64,000 bases of DNA, from contig NZ_JAPDPJ010000020.1 of the NCBI RefSeq assembly GCF_026013605.1, positions 25,808 through 89,807 of the forward strand, written 5' to 3'. Made by a program: the position numbers and the translations under genes. Positions 53,766 to 62,696 of the stretch are shown in pieces. The notes below the pieces were generated by a model. It saw only the letters and a program-made list of their open reading frames with translations, ran no database searches and was not told the origin of the DNA. The stretch is from Plebeiibacterium sediminum. GTDB lineage: Bacteria > Bacteroidota > Bacteroidia > Bacteroidales > Marinilabiliaceae. Every line of letters begins with the position of its first letter. The first letter of the stretch is position 1.

Positions 53766-56591
53766 ATGCGATATATCAATTTTATAATTTGTATGCTACT
53801 GCTGATTCCATTGGGATTGGCAAGTCAAAATACAGAAAGACAGTACTTGTCCGGGACGGGTTTATACCATACCAAAACCTGGGATTTTTATTGTTCTGAT
53901 GGACAAAACAGTAAAAAGTGGAGTAAGATCGAAGTGCCATGTAACTGGGAACTTCAGGGCTTTGGAACTTATACTTACGGTCGATTCTACAAAAAAGGTG
54001 AAGAGCCATCTAAGGAAGTAGGTACTTATAAGTACGATTTTAAAGTACCAAAGGATTGGAACGGAAAACAAATAACCATTGTTTTTGAAGGGTCTATGAT
54101 AGATACTGAAGTGTTTATTAACGATCAAAAAGCTGGTGATACGCATCAGGGAGGTTTTTATCGTTTTTCGTATGATATTACTGATAAAATCATTGCTGGT
54201 AAAAAGAATAACTTAAAAGTAATCGTTCATAAACACTCGGCTAATAACAGTATTAATGCTGCTGAGCGTAAAGCCGACTGGTGGACTTTTGGAGGTATTT
54301 ACCGTCCTGTTTATTTAGAGGCTAAACCTCAAACAGCCTTTGATCATGTAGCTTTAGATGCCAAAGGTGATGGAAGCCTGACTGCAGACATTGCTCTTTC
54401 AGCTGAATTAAAAGGTGGTAAAATTACTGCTTCTATTAAACCTTTAACAGGATCAGGTTCTTTCGAAACCAAAACATTTACCATCAGCAATCCCGATTTA
54501 AAACAACAAATCTCTACAAAATGGGATGATGTAATTGCCTGGAATCCTGAAAATCCACAATTGTATGTATTGGATTTAAAACTGATTGACAGCAATAATA
54601 AAACTGTTCATGAATGGACTTCACGCATGGGATTCCGTACTATCGAATTCAGAGCTAAAGATGGTATCTACATGAATGGTACTAAAATAGTAATGAAGGG
54701 AATTAACCGCCACTCATTTCATCCGGAAGGTGGTCGTACAACCAATCGCGAAATTAGCAAAAGCGATGTGTTGTTAATGAAAGAAATGAACATGAATGCG
54801 GTACGTTTCCACTACCCTCCTGATCAACACTTTTTAGAAATGTGTGACTCATTGGGAATGTTTGTGGTGGATGAATTAGCCGGATGGCAAAACTGCTACG
54901 ATTCTGAAGTAGGGCCAAAACTGCAGAAAGAAATGGTAATGCGAGATGTAAACCATCCTTGTATTGTGCTTTGGAGTAATGGTAACGAAGGTGGCTGGAA
55001 CTACAATTTAGATGCTCACTTTGCAGACTATGATCCTCAAAAGCGTCATGTAATTCACCCATGGGCTGATTTTAATGGTATAGATGCACACCACTACCCT
55101 ACTTATTTAACTGGTGTGGCTCGTTTAACCAATGGTTATAAAGTATTTATGCCTACTGAATTTATGCATGGTATGTACGATCAGGGTCATGGTGCCGGAT
55201 TGGAAGATTTTTGGTTAAACTGGACTTCTCACCCATTATTTGCTGGTGCATTTATGTGGGCTTTTAATGATTGTGCTGTGAAAAGAACAGACAAAGGAGG
55301 AATTCTTGATTCTGATGATTTCCGTGCACCGGATGGTATTGTTGGTCCTTATCGCGAAAAGGAAGGAAGTGTATTTACAGTTCGTGAAGTTTGGGCTCCA
55401 ATACAATTTAAGCAGTTGTATATCACTCCATCTTTTAAAGGAGAATTCTCAGTTTCGAACCATTACATCTACACTAACCTTAGTGAGTGTACCATGAGTT
55501 ACAAACTATACCAAGTAGATTCACCATTAAAAGGAAGTAAAAAAGAAGTCATTACAACTGGTAAAGTTAACTTACCTGCATTGGCTCCGGGAGAGGCTGG
55601 TAAAGCTAAAATGGAATTACCTAATCAGTTCTTCAATGCTGATGTGTTGGAAATTGAGGCTTTTGATAAAACCGGTAAAGCTATTTGTACCTGGAGCTGG
55701 CCTATAAAATATACTGATGAGTATTTTAAAACTCAGATAACAAAAGCCGAAACTCAAAGCGATGTTAAGGTATCAGAAATGGATAGTATTACTACTTTAA
55801 CGGCTAATGGTGTTTCTGTTTCTTTTAGTCAGCTTACTGGTCAGATTAAGGAAATAACAAACAGCAATGGCACTATTCCTTTAACTAATGGACCTGTAGC
55901 TGTTGGAATGAAAATGAAATATACCAGCTGCTATACAAAACAAACTGAAGATAAAGCCATGTTTGTAGCCAAATATTTAGGTGCAATGGATTCTATTGTA
56001 TGGACAATGAATGCAGATGGTATTTTAAATATGAATGCAGTAATGCTAAACAGAGCACGCGGAGGAAAAGGCTTTGATGATGCATTTACCGATAATGATA
56101 TTTACAGTTTAGGACTTACTTTCAACTATCCTGAGGAATTGGTTAAAGGTATGGAATGGTTTGGTCGCGGACCTTATCGTGTTTGGAAAAACAGGATTAA
56201 AGGAACCAATTATAATTTATGGCAAAAAGATTATAACAATACCATTACCGGCGAAAGTGAGTATGGTTTAACTTATCCTGAGTTTAAGGGATATCATGCT
56301 AATTTATATTGGGCGACAGTTCAATCTGATAAAGCACCATTTACAGTATATTCTGAAAGTGATGGTGTATTTTTAAGAATGTTAACACCTGAAGAACCTA
56401 AAGGTCGCCAGAACGGCAGACATACAATGCCTGGATTTCCAGAAGGTGATATTTCATTCCTTTATGATATACCAGCTATACAGTCATTTAAACCTACATC
56501 TCAACAAGGGCCACACAGTCAGCCTGGAAACATACGTATTAAAGTAGGTGATGAAGGTATCAGAATGATTTTAGATTTTGATTTTAGATAA
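53766..56591 (+). CDS. GH2 beta-galactosidase-like enzyme
   Basis: 941 residues, signal peptide about 1-20, so periplasmic. Domain order: jelly-roll sugar-binding (about 30-195; VPCNWELQGFGTYTYG, GSMIDTEVFINDQKAG), immunoglobulin-like (200-290), TIM barrel (295-590), then Ig-like and the large C-terminal beta-sandwich of the LacZ long form (660-941; GMEWFGRGPYRVWKNR). Acid/base Glu408 in LWSNGNEGGWN and nucleophile Glu465 in MPTEFMHGMYDQ. GMNRHSF-type barrel start appears as GINRHSFHPEGGR. It likely removes beta-galactose from RG-I galactan side chains; beta-glucuronidase or other GH2 activities cannot be excluded. A strong terminator follows. Confidence 0.92.
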   Translation: MRYINFIICMLLLIPLGLASQNTERQYLSGTGLYHTKTWDFYCSDGQNSKKWSKIEVPCNWELQGFGTYTYGRFYKKGEEPSKEVGTYKYDFKVPKDWNGKQITIVFEGSMIDTEVFINDQKAGDTHQGGFYRFSYDITDKIIAGKKNNLKVIVHKHSANNSINAAERKADWWTFGGIYRPVYLEAKPQTAFDHVALDAKGDGSLTADIALSAELKGGKITASIKPLTGSGSFETKTFTISNPDLKQQISTKWDDVIAWNPENPQLYVLDLKLIDSNNKTVHEWTSRMGFRTIEFRAKDGIYMNGTKIVMKGINRHSFHPEGGRTTNREISKSDVLLMKEMNMNAVRFHYPPDQHFLEMCDSLGMFVVDELAGWQNCYDSEVGPKLQKEMVMRDVNHPCIVLWSNGNEGGWNYNLDAHFADYDPQKRHVIHPWADFNGIDAHHYPTYLTGVARLTNGYKVFMPTEFMHGMYDQGHGAGLEDFWLNWTSHPLFAGAFMWAFNDCAVKRTDKGGILDSDDFRAPDGIVGPYREKEGSVFTVREVWAPIQFKQLYITPSFKGEFSVSNHYIYTNLSECTMSYKLYQVDSPLKGSKKEVITTGKVNLPALAPGEAGKAKMELPNQFFNADVLEIEAFDKTGKAICTWSWPIKYTDEYFKTQITKAETQSDVKVSEMDSITTLTANGVSVSFSQLTGQIKEITNSNGTIPLTNGPVAVGMKMKYTSCYTKQTEDKAMFVAKYLGAMDSIVWTMNADGILNMNAVMLNRARGGKGFDDAFTDNDIYSLGLTFNYPEELVKGMEWFGRGPYRVWKNRIKGTNYNLWQKDYNNTITGESEYGLTYPEFKGYHANLYWATVQSDKAPFTVYSESDGVFLRMLTPEEPKGRQNGRHTMPGFPEGDISFLYDIPAIQSFKPTSQQGPHSQPGNIRIKVGDEGIRMILDFDFR

Positions 56592-56945
56592 TCCTCATTT
56601 ATAAAAATCCCCGTATCATTTGAAGGCTGTCCTACTGATCTACCAGGGCAGCCTTCGTTTTTTATGGGATATTGAACTCCTGTTAAGAAGTTATATACAA
56701 TGACTTCATACAGATATTGTTTTACACCAATATTGTTATTCAACCGAGACTCAAAGATTGTTAGTGTGACTCCTCTGGAGTCATTTTACGATTATCCAAC
56801 CTTTGCTATAAACATTTGATGCCGCTGGCATCATTACAATAGAACACTATTGAGATACATTCTTATTCTAACTATCAAGAGCAGGTCCAAATGTTTGATA
56901 GTAATACTATGGATTTTAGTACAAACTATTACAATAACAACATGA
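56592..56945. other. Convergent intergenic region with short palindromes
   Basis: 354 bp: terminator at 56622-56663, then GACTCC-tct-GGAGTC (56768-56782) and TGATGCC-gct-GGCATCA (56817-56833), two similar 15-17-bp palindromes. No gene. Confidence 0.6.
56622..56663 (+). terminator. Terminator after the GH2 gene
   Basis: GAAGGCTGTCCT pairs with AGGGCAGCCTTC (one G-T pair) across 11 nt, followed by GTTTTTT. Confidence 0.88.
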
Positions 56946-57698
56946 CTACTTATTCTCAAGATCTGTGATTAGTTTAATATTCTTCTTTTCTATATCCGTT
57001 AAAAATCTATCAACATGAGTTGTGTAACCTCTATACCATTTCTGATTAAGAAAATACTTTTGTAAATCAGGCGATTTAAATTCATAATGATAGCGAGCAA
57101 ATATTTCGTTACGCATTAGTCTAAGATCTCTTTGGGTCAAACATTCTAAATCTTCTTTTTTTAAAAGTCTGCATGAAGCAATCTTATAGTTTCCTTTTAT
57201 AAGATACTTTGGTACATCTATAGTTATTTGAGTCGCTTTATTACAAGTATCTATTGCAATATCAAAATTACTAAGAGATTCAATATCAAATATTCTGGTC
57301 TTAGAAATCCATTCTTCATATGGAACATACTCGTTATATACGAAATAATCATCAGGATTATCCGCATAGCTTACCTCAGGATTTGTAGGCTCTCCTATTG
57401 GTCGTATTCCAATTTTCTTATAAATATCAATCTTTATTAAATTCCCTTCTTTCTTCCAAATTCCAAGTTCGTAATGCTTCTGGTGTTCTTCAATACCTCC
57501 CAGACTGATAATAAAAGTTCTATCCGGATAAAAAATTAAACTATCCGGAGTTTCGCAACTGGGACAATATTCTTTGACAATATAATCTGTAGGAAAATTG
57601 GCAGGTACAATGCTTATTTGATCTTCTGCATCTTGTGCGAATCCCAATATATTGTTCATTAATATAATAACAAGCGGAATAATATATCTTAGTTTCAT
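56946..57698 (-). CDS. Secreted YARHG-domain protein
   Basis: 250 residues, signal peptide to about residue 21 (MNNILGFAQ). The C-terminal 70 residues are a YARHG domain: LRLMRNEIFARYHYEFKSPD near 195-214, then YFLNQKWYRGYT and the closing LTDIEKKNIKLI. The YARHG fold is extracellular and of unknown role, often in stress or envelope proteins. The central part (about 50-180) is beta-rich with four cysteines, two of them in CPSC. The gene lies between the GH2 unit and GH30 but is probably not part of the catabolic pathway. Confidence 0.82.
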   Translation of the reverse strand: MKLRYIIPLVIILMNNILGFAQDAEDQISIVPANFPTDYIVKEYCPSCETPDSLIFYPDRTFIISLGGIEEHQKHYELGIWKKEGNLIKIDIYKKIGIRPIGEPTNPEVSYADNPDDYFVYNEYVPYEEWISKTRIFDIESLSNFDIAIDTCNKATQITIDVPKYLIKGNYKIASCRLLKKEDLECLTQRDLRLMRNEIFARYHYEFKSPDLQKYFLNQKWYRGYTTHVDRFLTDIEKKNIKLITDLENK

Positions 57699-57824
57699 TC
57701 TATGTACTATATATGATTAATCAATGATAAAAAATGTGACCTATATTTAAATTCAATAACTCAGAGTAATCATTACCTTGGTTCTATCTACAAGAATTCA
57801 ATAGAGAAAACTCCTTATAAAAAC

Positions 57825-59267
57825 CTAAATCTTTATAGAAACAAACGAATCTGATTTTAAAAGGAATGAATACGATTTATCATCAACGTATACATTGATT
57901 TGTTGGTCTTCAGCTTCTTCATTTCTTAATACGAGTATGATAGAGGAATCAGGATTTACAAAGGCCAGAGAATTGTTAAATATGCCAGATGTTTTCAGAA
58001 GTTTTGCTCCGGGCTGCACATAGTGACTAACATGCTTTAGTAAGTAATACTCATGATTGTATCTAAATGTATGATTGGTAGTATCCACACTAACCAATGA
58101 ATTTTGTTTCCAGCCCCAGGTGCTGATACCTCCCTCATCCAGAGAGGTATTCCAATACATATAGGCATTTGCACCATTTTTTAGATAGTGCTTCATCAAA
58201 TCCCAGGAATAAATACAGTTCTTCCAATCGTTTTTGCTATTGCCACACTCCTGCTCTGTTTGGTATAATCTCAAGTCCGGATAGCGTTTATGAATTCCTG
58301 GTATGGCGCCTTTTCCCGCCCATTGAAAACCTACACCTGTTATATATTTCTTCGAAAGTTCATTATTTAAAACAGTATCAACCAGTTCTTCTGTTGCTCT
58401 TTCAACAGTCCCAAACATGACCTCTACATTTTGTTTTTGCATCTCGGGACCAAGGTACTTTCCTACAAAAGTAGATAATCCGGCTGCGGTCCATGTACAA
58501 CTGGGAAAAACCTGAGCTGAATTGAACTCATTTTGTGGCATAACCATAAATATATCAATGCCCTCATTTCTGTATGCCTCAATAAACTTACTAAAATACA
58601 ATGCATAGGCCTTGAAATATTCCGGTTCCTGAATAAACATATCTGAACCTTCCTTACCTTCTTGTTCCGGAAGTAAACCATTGTTTATACCGCGTAAATC
58701 CATTCCCCATTCTTCCGACTGAAATTCAGAATCGCCCAAAACACTTTTTGCTGCATAGTGCTTATTATATTTCATCCATTGCGGAGGTGACCATGGCGAA
58801 GCCCACAATTTAAGCTTAGGATTATACTTTTGGGCACTCTTTATAAAAGGAATCAACGTTTCCCTATCATTGGCTATACTGAAATTATTCATCTCAAAAT
58901 CGCCCTCTTTTTCATTGTAGGAATACCAGTTTCTGGCAAAATCATTGGCGGCAACTGGCATTCTGCAAATGGTAAAATTAGCACCAAAACCTGGTTCAAA
59001 CAGCTCCTTAAAAATTTGTTCTCTATCTTTTGCTTTCAATCGCTGAAGCGAAGTCCACCCCAACTCATTAAAACAGGTACCAAACCCTTCTATTTCCTGT
59101 AAGGTATTGGACGACTCAATAATAATATCAAGTGTATCGGTATTGGACTCTTTATTTTCAATACTTGTAACAATCCATGGGTTTGATTCTGTTGTGGTAG
59201 TCATTTCAAACTTTGGTTGCGTACAAGCTGTAATTGTAACAAGGGTAATCAATAGAAGTTTTTTCAT
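57825..59267 (-). CDS. GH30 family glycosidase, lipoprotein
   Basis: 480 residues, lipoprotein (LVTITAC, Cys15). A TIM barrel plus side beta-domain of GH30: LQEIEGFGTCFNELGW near 56-71, FTICRMPVAANDFARNWYSY near 97, SPWSPPQWMKY near 157, acid/base Glu in MPQNEFNSAQ near 247 and nucleophile Glu in LYQTEQECGN near 338, then MYWNTSLDEGG. GH30 members hydrolyse beta-glucosidic, beta-xylosidic, beta-1,6-glucan or beta-1,6-galactan bonds; endo-beta-1,6-galactanase or glucanase would fit a pectin side chain, but this is inference. The esterase gene upstream lies 62 bp away on the same strand. Confidence 0.92.
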   Translation of the reverse strand: MKKLLLITLVTITACTQPKFEMTTTTESNPWIVTSIENKESNTDTLDIIIESSNTLQEIEGFGTCFNELGWTSLQRLKAKDREQIFKELFEPGFGANFTICRMPVAANDFARNWYSYNEKEGDFEMNNFSIANDRETLIPFIKSAQKYNPKLKLWASPWSPPQWMKYNKHYAAKSVLGDSEFQSEEWGMDLRGINNGLLPEQEGKEGSDMFIQEPEYFKAYALYFSKFIEAYRNEGIDIFMVMPQNEFNSAQVFPSCTWTAAGLSTFVGKYLGPEMQKQNVEVMFGTVERATEELVDTVLNNELSKKYITGVGFQWAGKGAIPGIHKRYPDLRLYQTEQECGNSKNDWKNCIYSWDLMKHYLKNGANAYMYWNTSLDEGGISTWGWKQNSLVSVDTTNHTFRYNHEYYLLKHVSHYVQPGAKLLKTSGIFNNSLAFVNPDSSIILVLRNEEAEDQQINVYVDDKSYSFLLKSDSFVSIKI

Positions 59268-59329
59268 TTTTAAATCGAATCTAAAATAATATGGGTAATG
59301 CAGTTTAGGTGTAAAATACTAAGTCCTTA

Positions 59330-60487
59330 TTATTTATCAAAATAGCTTTCTATTTCAAAATCAAAAACGGACTCTTTCTCAGGTTTTATGGTGATGTTAC
59401 CATAAGTACCTTTTACTTCTGCTTCAGACTCCCATGTTCCTCTGGTAAACTTAAATTGTGCCGGACTTTTAAGTTTTAGTGTGATCTCCCGTTCCAGATC
59501 AGACGTTTTTTCCATTTTGATTTTCTTAGGATTCCAGTCTCCTAAATTAGTCTGATTCCCGGTTATATAAACATTATCCTTTTTATTTAAAACCTTAACT
59601 CGTATCGTTACATTATATTCTTCTTCACTCAATTCTTTTTCTTGTAATGCAGAAACCTCATCAAAATAAAAATTAAATGCTTTGCTTAAACTTGGCGGAA
59701 AAGTACTCCAATGATTGTTCTCTGGAAATGCCTCTATATGAACATTTACATTATGATTAGTTAAGGTCTGATTATAAAATGAATATAGTTTTTCCCGGGC
59801 CGGTTTCCATTCTTTCCAATAATCAATACCTTCGTTTGCATGGCTTAAATAAAAATAAGTTGGACTTTTTATTTTGGAATAATCATAGTCGATCAAAGCA
59901 TTAGCTAATTTATTATCATCATAAGCCAAATTGGGTGAAATGGCAACGTAATTATTAAAGATATCTGAATTTTGAAGAAAAGAATACAGAACGAAAGAAG
60001 CACTTAATGAGTGCCCAACTGCTATTCTGTTATTCAATGTTCTATAATGCGAATCCACAAATGGAATTACCTCTGTACTCACAAAATCAAAGAATTTATC
60101 AGCATTTCCTGAATACGTACCATAACGATCTATCGATTTTTGAGTTTCCAGCACGGGCAACAAATCATTATTTCGTGCATAATCTAATTTCTCATTATAA
60201 GGCGAAGTTATACCTATAACAATAAATGGCTTTGTATTATCGGATAAAAAGGAAATGATAGAACTTGTATAATCAAAGAATTCTCTGCTTTGGCTATCAA
60301 AAACATAAATTACATTGAAGTATTCATTTACTCTCCAATCATAATCAATTGGGGTATATATTAATATTTCTCTTTCCTGATTTAGGGCTTCTGATTGAAT
60401 TTTTACATTTTCTACTCGTGCGATTTTCTGTCCGGTTATTGAATTTATACAAAGGGTGAACAAGATTGAATAAAGAATTAATTTCAT
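59330..60487 (-). CDS. Secreted esterase D-type hydrolase with C-terminal CBM20-like domain
   Basis: 385 residues, signal peptide to about residue 19 (INSITGQ). Residues about 25-275 are an esterase D-like alpha/beta hydrolase: nucleophile elbow VGHSLSASFVLYSF (Ser near 158), a possible acid near 215 and His in PENNHWSTFP near 260. Residues about 292-385 read as a CBM20-type starch-binding fold (VYITGNQTNLGDWNPKKIKM; FKFTRGTWESEAEVKG). Such fusions are seen in polysaccharide-linked esterases. It probably removes acyl or feruloyl groups from oligosaccharides. It heads a two-gene unit with GH30. Confidence 0.85.
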   Translation of the reverse strand: MKLILYSILFTLCINSITGQKIARVENVKIQSEALNQEREILIYTPIDYDWRVNEYFNVIYVFDSQSREFFDYTSSIISFLSDNTKPFIVIGITSPYNEKLDYARNNDLLPVLETQKSIDRYGTYSGNADKFFDFVSTEVIPFVDSHYRTLNNRIAVGHSLSASFVLYSFLQNSDIFNNYVAISPNLAYDDNKLANALIDYDYSKIKSPTYFYLSHANEGIDYWKEWKPAREKLYSFYNQTLTNHNVNVHIEAFPENNHWSTFPPSLSKAFNFYFDEVSALQEKELSEEEYNVTIRVKVLNKKDNVYITGNQTNLGDWNPKKIKMEKTSDLEREITLKLKSPAQFKFTRGTWESEAEVKGTYGNITIKPEKESVFDFEIESYFDK

Positions 60488-60623
60488 AGTTTTTTTTAAG
60501 GTTTACATTATTAATATCTAATTTATATATTCCAACATTGATGGTTTTTATAAGTTTTTGGCTTAATTAAATCAATAGGCTAATTTGATGCATGCTTATT
60601 GGTCAATACAATAATTCAAAGAA

Positions 60624-61085
60624 CTATTCCTTTATAATACTTCCATGACCGAGTTGAACAATATTATAATCCTTATCCTGAATTACATAATACAACAGAT
60701 AAGTGCCGGATGGTTGGTCTGAAAGGTTAAATGCAATTTCATACGCATCTTCAAATCGAGCTTCCAATATTTTTTTATAACGACTATTTAGGATAGCAAT
60801 ATTAATTATTGGTGCTGTATTATAACTAAGATAACAAACATTAAAAAAGGGATTTGGATGAAATGTAATAGTTGGACTCGCATGCAGAGATCCATTTTCT
60901 TCCATGATAAATTCTGCAGTATTTTTAAAGTTTAATGTATCAAAAAAACTTTGCTCCAGACTGTTAAATTGGTCATCCAGATTCCATTCTGATGAAGTAT
61001 TAATGTATGGAAGTTCTGAATTATTCTTCTCACAAGATGTGATGATTAAAGTAGCGAATAATATGATAACTACAAGTTTGTTCAT
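60624..61085 (-). CDS. Small lipoprotein with a sorting-domain-like C-terminus
   Basis: 153 residues, lipoprotein signal (LIITSC, Cys18). The C-terminal 80 residues resemble the type IX secretion type-A sorting domain: FHPNPFFNVCYLSYN, then INIAILNSRYKKILEARFED and the closing DQPSGTYLLYYVIQDKDYNI, matching the PNPF...vxixn..Gk.v......l..GtY.l..... layout, although the usual basic tail is weak (HGSIIKE). A lipid anchor plus a T9SS-like tail is unusual; the tail may just be a beta-sandwich. The middle 50 residues are acidic and unstructured. Function unknown. Confidence 0.7.
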   Translation of the reverse strand: MNKLVVIILFATLIITSCEKNNSELPYINTSSEWNLDDQFNSLEQSFFDTLNFKNTAEFIMEENGSLHASPTITFHPNPFFNVCYLSYNTAPIINIAILNSRYKKILEARFEDAYEIAFNLSDQPSGTYLLYYVIQDKDYNIVQLGHGSIIKE

Positions 61086-61103
61086 TTGATTAGTATGATT
61101 TGA

Positions 61104-61502
61104 TTATTTTAATAATTCTGAAATGGATTTTTTTAATTTTTTAGTTTCCCCTGTTTCATGATTCCATTCATAAACAGTATCCTTAAGCTTTTTCTTATTT
61201 AATATACCTGGACGCAAAATAAGCTTATTGCCATAACTATCACTTCCTATTACAATACAATTTTTTGGGAACCCTTTCCATTTCTTTGCTTCCTTTGTTT
61301 CATATCCAATATGGTTAGATGTTCTGGAAATTCTCTTTTTATCTTTCTTGTCAAAAAAAGGATGTATAAGCCAGTCATTATTAGTGATAAGAATTTCTCC
61401 TCCATTCTTGATTCTCATTTTCTCGGTAAAGGAAGATGGAAATATCACCCCAAGCTCAAGTTCTGTTTGCTTAATGTATTTTTCGTCAATTGGGAAAGGC
61501 AT
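61104..61502 (-). CDS. SMI1/KNR4 (SUKH) domain protein
   Basis: 132 residues, cytoplasmic. SUKH pattern: short N-terminal helix DEKYIKQTELELGVIFPSSF near 6-25 ending in LP/FPxxF, then EKMRIKNGGEI (the Y..NGG-type turn near 35) and a glycine-containing strand CIVIGSDSYGNKLILRP near 82-98. SUKH proteins often act as immunity proteins to polymorphic toxins; no toxin gene is visible here, so it may be an orphan immunity or general adaptor. The next gene downstream on this strand, the lipoprotein, starts 19 bp past its stop codon. Confidence 0.78.
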   Translation of the reverse strand: MPFPIDEKYIKQTELELGVIFPSSFTEKMRIKNGGEILITNNDWLIHPFFDKKDKKRISRTSNHIGYETKEAKKWKGFPKNCIVIGSDSYGNKLILRPGILNKKKLKDTVYEWNHETGETKKLKKSISELLK

Positions 61503-61602
61503 ATACTAATGTTTATTTTTGACTGATGGTTTATATTCATGAAGATTTCTTTCTGCATGGCAACAGAAATGTGAAATATATTATTTTATTTCTATAATGA
61601 TA

Positions 61603-62064
61603 TTACCTGCAAATTTTCAGCAGTCTATCAATTCTTCTTTTATTTTCTTGCTGCAATAGGGATGGGTATAAATTCATGAGTATATTCACGATAATAAAAA
61701 TCAATGCAAAAAGATAGTTCCCCCTGACTAATTCTATAAAAGCAAAAACGGTTACCATACAAAAACCTATTAAATGATTAATCTCGGCATAGGTCATTTC
61801 TTTACGTAATTCCTCTAGATCGGCTGTAGTGAATTTATTTTTCAATTCAATTTTTGCATTGAAAAATTTAAAAAATGTATTCTTCACAATCCATCTAAAA
61901 ACATTCATTCCAATTCTTTGATTCAGTCTTTTACTTTTAAAAAAATTAAAGTTGGAGAGGTTTTTAAAGAATGCTGTTCTTTTTAATATTTCACCTAAAA
62001 TCATTCCTACAATCCAGGAAATAAAAGTTATAGATATACTAAATGTGATATAATGAGCCATCAT
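61603..62064 (-). CDS. CrtO-like integral membrane protein
   Basis: 153 residues with two N-terminal and two C-terminal hydrophobic segments (about 5-25, 98-115, 120-138). The pattern EMTYAEINHLIGF near 90 and IVNILMNLYPSLLQQENKRR near 128-147 matches the AExxH...NxxxNxYPxxLQRYN signature of the glycosyl-4,4'-diaponeurosporenoate acyltransferase (CrtO) family. Bacteroidota carry many stand-alone members of unknown substrate. No carotenoid gene is nearby. The assignment to the family is fair; enzymatic role is not established. Confidence 0.65.
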   Translation of the reverse strand: MMAHYITFSISITFISWIVGMILGEILKRTAFFKNLSNFNFFKSKRLNQRIGMNVFRWIVKNTFFKFFNAKIELKNKFTTADLEELRKEMTYAEINHLIGFCMVTVFAFIELVRGNYLFALIFIIVNILMNLYPSLLQQENKRRIDRLLKICR

Positions 62065-62227
62065 AATAATTCAATGTTTAATATTGTACATAATAAAGTA
62101 AAAACGATCCATTGATCTGATTGTTATTAACTATTATATGTGTGATAAAATATATGAAACTGATTTGCTAAAATAAATATTTTAAACACATTAGTATTAC
62201 ATAACGGACTTTTAATTAATAAAAAAG

Positions 62228-62302
62228 GCAGCTCCATTACACTATGGAACAGCTTATATAAATTCCATATGGCAATTAAAAGTAAATTATTATCATATGA
62301 AA
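62228..62302 (+). promoter_or_regulatory. Structured leader, orphan copy C
   Basis: TTC-CATATG (62266-62271), a 22-nt loop starting GCA, then CATATG-AAA (62294-62302), preceded by hairpin TCCAT-TACACT-ATGGA (62233-62248). The ATG in the stem opens only 15 codons (62297-62344) before a stop, so no gene is served. Confidence 0.55.
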
Positions 62303-62344
62303 CAAACTACAATATATAATATACAGACTTGCAATATGGCATAA
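62297..62344 (+). pseudogene. Possible remnant gene start after leader C
   Basis: ATG at 62297 gives MKQTTIYNIQTCNMA then a stop. It sits where the other two leaders have their genes, suggesting the downstream gene was lost, possibly through IS activity. Speculative. Confidence 0.25.
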
Positions 62345-62633
62345 AACAAAATCAAATTTGGTTTCTAATATCCTTTTGAATACTGTGGTAAATTTAAGAC
62401 ATCAGGGCTAACGCCCCTTAATCACAATACGGATGTTCTATTCTACTAAGAAATCAGGCCTAACGGCCCTTTAATTAAATAGCTGTATATCGAGGGCCAA
62501 AGGCCTTGACTCGTCCTAAAAAAAGTTCACATGTTAATGGCTTAATCCGAAGATAAGTTTACAACTTAGATTAAGTCCTAAATTTGGTTTACAATTATAC
62601 ATATTTATCTCTACAATCATAATGATGATGATG

Positions 62634-62696
62634 GATTGTTAATATCTGGAAATAACTCGAAGGTAACCGAAGAGTTATTCTAGATATTAACAATCT
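62634..62696. terminator. Large hairpin at the orfB stop codon
   Basis: GATTGTTAATATCT plus AATAACTC pairs with GAGTTATT plus AGATATTAACAATC, about 22 bp with small mismatches. The orfB TAA lies inside the stem. Probably ends IS transcription and blocks read-through. Confidence 0.7.

Larger units (their letters stand above)
62065..62633. other. Intergenic region with orphan leader and short palindromes
   Basis: Holds leader copy C (62228-62302), palindromes gggctaacgcccc (about 62407), aggcctaacggcccttt (about 62457) and gagggccaaaggcctt (about 62494), then probable IS-end sequence from about 62512 (cctaaaaaaagttcac; a related cctaaatttggtttacaa at about 62578). No intact gene. Confidence 0.55.

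Noticed and set aside
56768..56833. Second terminator after GH2
   Set aside because: The two short palindromes have 6-7-bp stems with 3-nt loops but no T-run; treated as REP-like units.
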